A DNA stretch of 19,746 nt, taken from assembly GCA_002441345.1 (NCBI GenBank), contig DJVU01000068.1, positions 2,699 through 22,444 of the forward strand. Direction: 5' to 3'. Below are positions 14,110-19,746 of the stretch, in pieces. A program made the position numbers and the translations under genes. The notes beneath the pieces were generated by a model that ran no database searches, was not told the origin of the DNA, and saw only the letters and a list, made by a program, of their open reading frames with translations. The DNA is from Bacteroidales bacterium UBA6248 (GTDB taxonomy: Bacteria; Bacteroidota; Bacteroidia; Bacteroidales; Lentimicrobiaceae). Within the stretch, counting starts at the first letter, position 1. Each line of letters begins with the position of its first letter.

Positions 14110-16923
14110 ATGATCCTGAATCCGATACTTAAAATTATCCGCGACCTGGAAGTGATAAACCAGGACCGGGATTTTCTCCGCTTCCGCGAACTGAAAATCC
14201 GGAAAATCCTCGCAGCATCCACAATTGCCGCCATCTTTGTACTGGTTCTCGGACTTACCCTTGATTATTCCTACGATACGCATGCTGCTGAACCCTTGCT
14301 GACGATCCGCCTGATTACCGTTGCCATCCTTCTGCTAAACCTTACCCTGGCGCTTACCACCCCATACCTGCACAAAGTCAGGTGGCTGACCTATTCCACC
14401 TTTTATATCTGGGCCGTCAGCTCTTCGATCATTGCCATTCTCACCGGAGGTTTTAGCTCTTACCTCTGGGGCGGCATCGCACTGGTAATCGTTGTTTGGC
14501 TTGCCTTTATCCCTTTCCGGTATTCCGATCTCATACTGCATGCGTTTATTTTTCTGTTGCAGTATGCACTGAGTCTCTGGTTTTTTGAACCGGAACACCC
14601 CGGCTTTTCACGCTTGTACGGCAGCGGTATTTTCCTGGCAGGCTCCCTTGTTACCGGAATTATAATTGCGTTTGTAAACAACAAGGCCTCCGCCGCCAAT
14701 TATACATGTTCTTCAGCACTGAGGCTGAGCGATGACCGCTACCGTATCCTTACCCAAAACATGCAGGATGTAATCTGGACACTCGACCTGTACCGGCAGC
14801 GCTTTACCTGGATCAGCCCATCTGTGGAGAAACTCAGGGGATTTACTGCCGAAGAGGTGATGCGGATGAGGCTGGAAGAATCGTTTACACCCGAAAGTGC
14901 AGATAAAGTTAAACGGATGATTGCCGGAGTGCTGAAAGACTTTAACAACGGGGTTGATGATTTGTCGTTCACGGTTGGCGAACTGGAACAGACCTGTCGC
15001 GACGGTTCAACGGTATGGATTGAAGTGGCAGCCACACTGATTACGAACGAAAAAGGCGAACTTGTTGAGATGCTTGGCGTTTCGCGCAACATCACAGCAA
15101 GGCGAAAGGCTGAAATAGCCCTGCGCGAATCGGAGGAGAAATTCCGGAACCTCGTGAGCCAGGCAAAAGATGGCATCTTTATCATCCAGGATGAAAGGCT
15201 GAAGTTTGTAAATCCCGCCTTTTGCGAAATAACCGGCTTCTCCGCCGGTGAGCTTTCCGGGAAGCCGGTGGTGGAACTCATTGCACCCGAAGCCCGGGAA
15301 GCAATTGTTCAAACCATTAAACGCCGCCTGGCAGGCGATGATATTCCTTCCATACATTCAACCACCGGTATCCGCAAAGACGGACGAAAAATAAACCTGG
15401 AGCTTAACAGCAGTACCATAGAGTATGAAGGCCGTCCGGCTGCCTATGTCATCATGCGCGATACTACCAGTCAGATGGAAGCCGCCAGCAAAATCCGCGA
15501 AAGCGAAGAGAAATACCGCTCCCTGGTTGAACAGGCAAACGATGGCATCGTTATCCTCCAGGATGGGGAAGTAAAGTTCATTAATCAGATGATGGCCCGG
15601 ATTCTGGGCTACGATGTGTCGGATGTACTTAACAAACCCTTCAGCATTTTTATTGCAGAAGAAGAACGGCAGCGGGTGCTTGATCTCTACCGCCAGAGGC
15701 AGCATGGCAGCCATCCCCCGGCAATATACGAATCGCTGCTGGTGCGAAAGGACGGATCTGCAGCTCCCGTTGAGTTCAACAACAGCATCATTACCTACAA
15801 CGGACGGATCGCTACGCAAACCTATATCCGCGATATCTCCGAACGAAAACAGGCAGAAGAGCAGCTTCGGAAAGTAAACGAAAGGCTTACCCTGCACTTC
15901 AGGGAAACCCCGCTGGCTTATATTGAGTGGAACGAAAATCTGGAGGTAACCGACTGGAATCCTGCAGCAGAGAAGATTTTCGGATATGCAAAGGAAGAAG
16001 TGCTGGGAAGTCACGCCTTCGATACCATTGTTCCGGATTCCATTCAGGCATCCATAGGACAACTGCTTGAACAAATACTCGGGCAAACAGGCGGCCACCG
16101 CAGTTCCAACGAAAACATCAAAAAAAGCGGGCAAACCATTTACTGCAACTGGTACAACACCCCGCTGAAAGATGAAAACGGCAAGGTAACCGGACTGGCT
16201 TCCCTGGTGCAGGATGTCACCGAACAGAAAAAGCTGGAAGCAGAACTGGAGAAATATGTGACAAACCTCGAAAAGAACTATTCGGAATCGAAAATTAAAG
16301 TGCAATCCTACTCCCTTGAGCTGGAGACCCGTAAAAACGAACTGCTCCGCCTGCAGAAAGAAAATCTTCAGTCGCAGTTTGAAACCCTCCGGAGTCAGGT
16401 AAATCCGCACTTTCTTTTTAACAGCCTGAATGTGCTTACGTCACTTATCAAAGTGGAGCCCGATCTGGCCGAGAAGTTCACCCTTGGACTTTCAACGGTT
16501 TACCGGTACATCCTGGAAAATAAAGACCGCGATCTGGTGAGCCTTCAAACCGAACTCGACTTCCTGAAAGCATATACCTTCCTTCTCGATATCCGCTTTG
16601 CGGGCAAAATGAAGGTGGAAGTTAATGTACCGGACGAAAGCATGCAACTGAAAATCGTTCCGCTTGCGCTGCAGCTGCTCATCGAAAATGCCATAAAACA
16701 TAATGCATTCAGCCGCAAGCAACCTCTGCAGGTGACTATCGGTATGGAAGATGATTATCTGGTGATTTCGAATAATCTTCAGGTCAGGGAAGCCCATGTG
16801 CAGTCAACGGGCGTCGGACTCAATAACATTGAAAGCCGTTATGCCTTCTTTACCAGCCGGAAAATGTCGGCGGAACGCATGAATAACCGCTTTGTGGTAA
16901 AAATCCCCCTTTTGCAGGAATAA
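14110..16923 (+). CDS. LytS-type sensor histidine kinase with six TM segments and four PAS domains
   Basis: This is a 937-residue inner-membrane sensor kinase. Residues about 33-189 hold six hydrophobic segments with short loops. Four PAS/PAC units follow: about 207-335, 341-455, 465-580 and 590-705. The second and third begin with the near-identical ESEEKF/YR and look like an internal duplication. A coiled coil runs at about 706-755. The phosphoacceptor is H767 in the His_kinase motif NPHFLFNSLN (765-774), and the ATPase domain has LLIENAIKHN (N860) and GVGLNNI (901-907). This is the LytS/YehU-type arrangement, whose partners are LytTR regulators. Exactly such a gene follows after 32 bases. 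The ligand is unknown, and no haem- or flavin-specific PAS residues were identified. The start at 14110 puts the first TM near residue 33. Confidence 0.95.
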   Translation: MILNPILKIIRDLEVINQDRDFLRFRELKIRKILAASTIAAIFVLVLGLTLDYSYDTHAAEPLLTIRLITVAILLLNLTLALTTPYLHKVRWLTYSTFYIWAVSSSIIAILTGGFSSYLWGGIALVIVVWLAFIPFRYSDLILHAFIFLLQYALSLWFFEPEHPGFSRLYGSGIFLAGSLVTGIIIAFVNNKASAANYTCSSALRLSDDRYRILTQNMQDVIWTLDLYRQRFTWISPSVEKLRGFTAEEVMRMRLEESFTPESADKVKRMIAGVLKDFNNGVDDLSFTVGELEQTCRDGSTVWIEVAATLITNEKGELVEMLGVSRNITARRKAEIALRESEEKFRNLVSQAKDGIFIIQDERLKFVNPAFCEITGFSAGELSGKPVVELIAPEAREAIVQTIKRRLAGDDIPSIHSTTGIRKDGRKINLELNSSTIEYEGRPAAYVIMRDTTSQMEAASKIRESEEKYRSLVEQANDGIVILQDGEVKFINQMMARILGYDVSDVLNKPFSIFIAEEERQRVLDLYRQRQHGSHPPAIYESLLVRKDGSAAPVEFNNSIITYNGRIATQTYIRDISERKQAEEQLRKVNERLTLHFRETPLAYIEWNENLEVTDWNPAAEKIFGYAKEEVLGSHAFDTIVPDSIQASIGQLLEQILGQTGGHRSSNENIKKSGQTIYCNWYNTPLKDENGKVTGLASLVQDVTEQKKLEAELEKYVTNLEKNYSESKIKVQSYSLELETRKNELLRLQKENLQSQFETLRSQVNPHFLFNSLNVLTSLIKVEPDLAEKFTLGLSTVYRYILENKDRDLVSLQTELDFLKAYTFLLDIRFAGKMKVEVNVPDESMQLKIVPLALQLLIENAIKHNAFSRKQPLQVTIGMEDDYLVISNNLQVREAHVQSTGVGLNNIESRYAFFTSRKMSAERMNNRFVVKIPLLQE

Positions 16924-16955
16924 ATTATAACAGTTTGAAATAAAAGGACGAAACA

Positions 16956-17711
16956 ATGAGAGTAGTGATCATTGAAGACGAAGAGCTGGCAGCACGACGG
17001 CTCGAAACAATGATAAAGGATTGCGACGGCAGCATTGAGGTGATCGCCCGGCTTGAATCGGTGGAGGATTCGGTAGAATGGTTCCGCAACCACCCTTCGC
17101 CCGATCTGATCTTTCTTGATATTCATCTGGAAGACGACCTGAGTTTTGCGATTTTTGAGAAAGTGAGGGTGGATGCCCCTGTGATTTTTACGACGGCTTA
17201 TGATGAGTACGCCATCCGGGCTTTCCGTTTGAAAAGCATCGATTATCTGCTGAAACCCATTGTTCAGGAAGATCTCGCCAGGAGCCTGGATAAATTCAGA
17301 CAGTTCAGCCGGCCAGCCCCTCCGGCCGACCTGAGCACTCTGTTTCGCATGCTTTCCGGCAACAGCGAAGCAGCTTACAGAGAGCGCTTCTCGGTGACCA
17401 TCGGACAAAAAATAAAAAGCTTCCCGCTCAGTGAAATTTCCTGGTTTTATTCCGAAGAAGGCATTACGTTTATGGTTACCGGCGACAATCATCAGTATCC
17501 TGTCGATTACAGTCTCGAAGAACTGGTAAATCAGCTGAACCCGGACATTTTCTTTCGTGTGAACCGGCAGTTTCTGGTGAAACTGTCGTCGATCCGGAAC
17601 ATTCACATCTACCCCAAAAGCAGGCTGAAGCTGGAACTCAACCCGCTGGCCGACCGTGAGGTATTTGTCAGCCGCGATAAAGTAACCCGTTTTAAAGAAT
17701 GGCTGGGATAG
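16956..17711 (+). CDS. LytTR-family response regulator
   Basis: This 251-residue cytoplasmic transcription regulator has a receiver domain (1-120) with acidic pocket E7/D8, phosphoacceptor D55 (LIFLDIH), T79/T80 (VIFTTAYDEYA) and K100-P101 (DYLLKP). A LytTR DNA-binding domain spans about 143-251 (FSVTIGQKIKSFPLSEISWF, FFRVNRQFLVKLSSIRNI). LytTR proteins bind direct repeats through a beta-sheet DNA-binding domain. It lies 32 bases after the kinase and carries an AGGA 7 bases before its ATG, a Shine-Dalgarno-like element unusual for this phylum. Its targets are unknown. The 21-base-spaced repeats upstream of 11818 have the geometry expected of LytTR sites, but the link is inference. Confidence 0.96.
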   Translation: MRVVIIEDEELAARRLETMIKDCDGSIEVIARLESVEDSVEWFRNHPSPDLIFLDIHLEDDLSFAIFEKVRVDAPVIFTTAYDEYAIRAFRLKSIDYLLKPIVQEDLARSLDKFRQFSRPAPPADLSTLFRMLSGNSEAAYRERFSVTIGQKIKSFPLSEISWFYSEEGITFMVTGDNHQYPVDYSLEELVNQLNPDIFFRVNRQFLVKLSSIRNIHIYPKSRLKLELNPLADREVFVSRDKVTRFKEWLG

Positions 17712-17773
17712 GGGATAGCGGCTTGTTTTTTCGTAAATTGGATGGCTTTTTTTAACAAACCCAAAACCGTTCT

Positions 17774-18505
17774 ATGCCCGGTGGTGCTTGCCTGAAGCGG
17801 CTTCAGGCTGATCTGGATCGCAACGTTTCAATGCTATGCATGCACCGGGAATATCCGCTGCCCGAAGTCGTTTACGACGGGCAGGGAGTGATGTTGCGAT
17901 ACATTTCGGATGATGCCTGGTGTCATTTCAGCAGCGATTCGGAACCGGAATTCTTTCAGCGTTTTATGCGTACGCATCCCGGACCTTTGCTGGCAGTAAT
18001 AGCCGGACAGCCACTTTCGGAATGGATTCTGCAGCGATACCGGGTAAAGTGGTTTATGTATTGCAACCGGCTCTTTGCTACCCAAACTTTTTCCGGATTC
18101 TGCGATCCTGATATTGAACCTCTTTTACCGGAGCACCTTCCACTGGTGTTTCAGTTTTCGAAATATCAGCAGTTTCTTAACCTGCCGTATCTAACCACCC
18201 GGCTCGGTTACGGCGGAGGATTCTGCATCCGTGTCAACGGAACGCCGGTTGCATGGATTATGTCGCACGACGATGGCTCGGTGGGAATGCTGCATGTGTT
18301 GGATGAATACCGCGGCAGGGGTTTTGCCCGGAGACTGGTGATGGCGATGACGCAGAAGGTTGCTCTCAGCAGCTGCCCCGTATTTGCCCACGTGGAACCC
18401 TCTAATTATCCTTCGCTATGTCTTTTTAAAAGCCTCGGCTATGTGGAGCGCAGCAGGATAATGTGGACGGAACTGACGGGTGATATGCTGAACGTTTCAG
18501 GATGA
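17774..18505 (+). CDS. GNAT-family acetyltransferase (FR47-like)
   Basis: This 243-residue cytoplasmic protein carries a C-terminal GNAT domain. The acetyl-CoA-binding loop is RGRGFA (180-185) within LHVLDEYRGRGFARRLV, preceded by GGFCIRVNGTPVAWIMSHDDG (a 148-168 block) and followed by FAHVEPSNYPSLCLFKSLGY (204-223), the pattern of FR47/glycine N-acyltransferase-like members. The N-terminal about 110 residues are less conserved and may form a second, degenerate GNAT-like half. The substrate is unknown. The gene starts 62 bases after the response regulator, with no good promoter or terminator seen between, so it may be co-transcribed with it. Its last 9 bases overlap the 3' end of the oppositely oriented acyltransferase gene. 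Confidence 0.88.
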   Translation: MPGGACLKRLQADLDRNVSMLCMHREYPLPEVVYDGQGVMLRYISDDAWCHFSSDSEPEFFQRFMRTHPGPLLAVIAGQPLSEWILQRYRVKWFMYCNRLFATQTFSGFCDPDIEPLLPEHLPLVFQFSKYQQFLNLPYLTTRLGYGGGFCIRVNGTPVAWIMSHDDGSVGMLHVLDEYRGRGFARRLVMAMTQKVALSSCPVFAHVEPSNYPSLCLFKSLGYVERSRIMWTELTGDMLNVSG

Positions 18506-19390
18506 TGCCTGTTCAGGCTCCGGCCGGTTCTTCCAGCGACGATGCGACCACAGCCAGTGCGCAGGATCCTTCCGGATGTCTTCCTCAAGATATTTTACGT
18601 ACCGTTCCAGAATTTCCCGTTCCGATAGCTTGTCCTCCGGAAGGGCAATCGGTTTGTAGGTAACAGAATAATAACCGGGTTTCTCCCTTCGCATGGAATA
18701 ATAAAGTACAGCCGACCCGGTAGCCAGGGCCAGTCTGGCAGCTCCGTTAAAAAAGAAACTCGGCTGATGGAGGAAGTTGAAGCAATATTCCGGGTCTTTG
18801 TGGGTGGGCGACTGATCGCCGACAAAAAAATAAACGGCGGGGAAGTCTTTTTTGCCAAGAATGAAACGGCCGGCTTTCTGCATGGGAAGAAGCTTCAGGC
18901 CAAAGTGACTCCGAATCCGCAACATCAGTTTTTCGGCTATGGGACTGCTTAATGGCTTGTACAGCGTGTAAATGCTGAAATGGAAATGCAAAGGCATGTC
19001 GGAAAGCAATTCCCAGTTCCCCAGGTGCCCGCCCAGAACAATGGTATTGATGCCTTTCGAGTGCAACCCGGTAATAAGCTCCGGATTGGATGGCACCATT
19101 CGTTTTGCCGCCTCCTCAGGTCTCAGGCCTGCAGTCTTTATCACTTCAAGGAAAATCTCGAAAAAATGCCGGTAAAACTCCCTGGCAAGGGCTTTTATTT
19201 CCTTATAGTTCTTTTCAGGATATGCCCGGCTCAGGTTCTGTATAACAACCGAATAACGGTAACGCAGGATGCGTCCGGCAATAAATGCCAGGAAGTGTGC
19301 CTTCAGGCGAAGCAGACGCACAGGCAGACAAGCAAGCAGGCGGACAATCGCAAAGAGGATTTGATATAATACGTTCTGCAGAATATTCAT
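18497..19390 (-). CDS. LpxL/HtrB-family lysophospholipid (lipid A) acyltransferase
   Basis: This 297-residue protein (from the ATG at 19390) has an N-terminal membrane anchor (VLYQILFAIVRLLACLPVRLL) and the acyltransferase HX4E motif H122-LGNW-E127 (GGHLGNWE). It also has the later conserved GDQSP (191-195) and the C-terminal WLWSHRRWKN. It should transfer an acyl chain to a lipid A precursor or a related lysolipid at the inner membrane. The open frame extends 17 codons further to an ATG at 19441. That extension holds the TAnnTTTG box 19421-19428 (TAGGTTTG on the minus strand), so translation from 19390 is preferred. The gene is monocistronic as far as seen and convergent with the GNAT gene, with a 9-base tail-to-tail overlap. 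Confidence 0.93.
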   Translation of the reverse strand: MNILQNVLYQILFAIVRLLACLPVRLLRLKAHFLAFIAGRILRYRYSVVIQNLSRAYPEKNYKEIKALAREFYRHFFEIFLEVIKTAGLRPEEAAKRMVPSNPELITGLHSKGINTIVLGGHLGNWELLSDMPLHFHFSIYTLYKPLSSPIAEKLMLRIRSHFGLKLLPMQKAGRFILGKKDFPAVYFFVGDQSPTHKDPEYCFNFLHQPSFFFNGAARLALATGSAVLYYSMRREKPGYYSVTYKPIALPEDKLSEREILERYVKYLEEDIRKDPAHWLWSHRRWKNRPEPEQASS

Positions 19391-19420
19391 ATGCCTTTCG
19401 GAAAGTCTGATTTCGTCCTT

Positions 19421-19455
19421 CAAACCTACGTATTTTACCAATCAGCGTAAGCAAA
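19421..19455 (-). promoter_or_regulatory. Promoter of the acyltransferase gene
   Basis: On the minus strand, TAGGTTTG occupies 19428-19421 (matching TAnnTTTG) and TTTG occupies 19455-19452, 23 bases upstream, slightly longer than the usual 19-21. The transcript would start near 19415, about 25 bases before the ATG at 19390 and downstream of the alternative ATG at 19441. Confidence 0.5.
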
Positions 19456-19676
19456 ATGCCGGAGAAATTTTACGGATTTACTCTTTTAACCCGAATAAGG
19501 TGCCGGATTCAGGATCCCTTGTGTGGATTACTGTGGAAAAATTTACGTTCTGTCCCCTTGATTGCAGCAGCTCACCGACGGCGGATAAATGCATTTTGTC
19601 ACTTTTTAATCCGGAAGACGCTTTGTCTGCTTATTGCAAAATTGCCTGAAGGATGAAGGGAAGTGTTGAAAGCAAA
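19456..19676. other. Intergenic stretch, no gene recognised
   Basis: Apart from the acyltransferase promoter at its left side, no gene or RNA was recognised. A plus frame of 66 codons (19456-19656) has no start signal, no domain and an arginine/cysteine-rich composition typical of chance translation. Confidence 0.5.
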
Positions 19677-19721
19677 AAACACAAATATCTGCTATTGAGC
19701 TAATTGCGGATATTTGTGTTT
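19677..19721 (-). terminator. Strong hairpin, probable terminator of a minus-strand gene beyond the right edge
   Basis: A 16-bp stem (19677-19692 with 19706-19721, one G-T pair, loop of 13) is followed, on the minus strand, by a T-run corresponding to the A-run at 19674-19679. No plus-strand gene precedes it, so it most likely ends a minus-strand transcript that enters from the right edge of the window. It could work in both directions only weakly, since the plus-strand side is followed by TCCATTTTG. Confidence 0.75.
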
Positions 19722-19746
19722 CCATTTTGCGATCCGGGCGGGATTC

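Noticed and set aside
15358..16410. 350-codon open frame antisense to the sensor kinase
   Set aside because: It lies wholly inside the kinase, whose PAS domains and histidine motif are clear. The antisense translation is Phe/Leu/Gly-rich without a domain and is explained by codon bias on the coding strand.
19456..19656. 66-codon plus frame near the right edge
   Set aside because: Chance-like composition, no start signal, and no homology pattern recognised.

Overview
The window reads as chromosomal DNA of a Bacteroidota bacterium, most likely a Bacteroidales/Marinilabiliales-type anaerobe or microaerophile; the genus is not determinable from what I see. Evidence: two large secreted proteins end in type IX secretion (T9SS) C-terminal sorting domains (YPNPA... 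ending in SRVI-type strands). Several genes carry the Bacteroidota -7 promoter box TAnnTTTG. The superoxide dismutase has a Porphyromonas/Bacteroides-like TCDVWEHAYY segment, and there is a LytS/LytTR two-component pair of the kind common in this phylum.

Layout. 1-747 (-): N-terminal 249 codons of a Cys-rich, PKD-containing secreted protein that runs off the left edge, preceded on the same strand by a possible small secreted ORF (760-1287). 1288-2286: gene-poor stretch with several hairpins and possibly a decayed or dispersed repeat. 2287-2862 (+): Fe-type superoxide dismutase. 2960-5447 (-): copper operon, CopA-type P1B ATPase followed by a small CopZ-like metallochaperone, convergent with sod. 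5751-10144 (+): tandem paralogous pair of secreted multidomain proteins with an Omp28-like thioredoxin fold and a CxxC motif, separated by a strong terminator. 10217-11482 (-): MFS exporter with a GTG start. 11818-13987 (+): possible three-gene unit of a small outer-membrane barrel and two unusual class I methyltransferase-fold proteins. 14110-17711 (+): six-TM, four-PAS LytS-type histidine kinase and its LytTR response regulator, followed by a GNAT acetyltransferase (17774-18505). 18497-19390 (-): LpxL/HtrB-family acyltransferase, tail-to-tail and overlapping the GNAT gene. The right edge holds a strong hairpin that looks like the terminator of a minus-strand gene just outside the window.

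Functional reading. Several genes concern the cell envelope and metal/oxidative stress: SOD and copper efflux; two exported CxxC proteins that could act on extracellular thiols or disulfides; an acyltransferase for lipid A or another lipid; an exporter; and a sensor pair whose signal is unknown. No CRISPR array, tRNA, rRNA, transposase or recognisable defence system was seen. The least conventional pieces are the methyltransferase pair (one with a degraded SAM motif, one with a cysteine-less Trm112-like domain), the paralogous T9SS thioredoxin-fold pair with its 5'-leader dyads, and the structured gene-poor stretch at 1288-2286.
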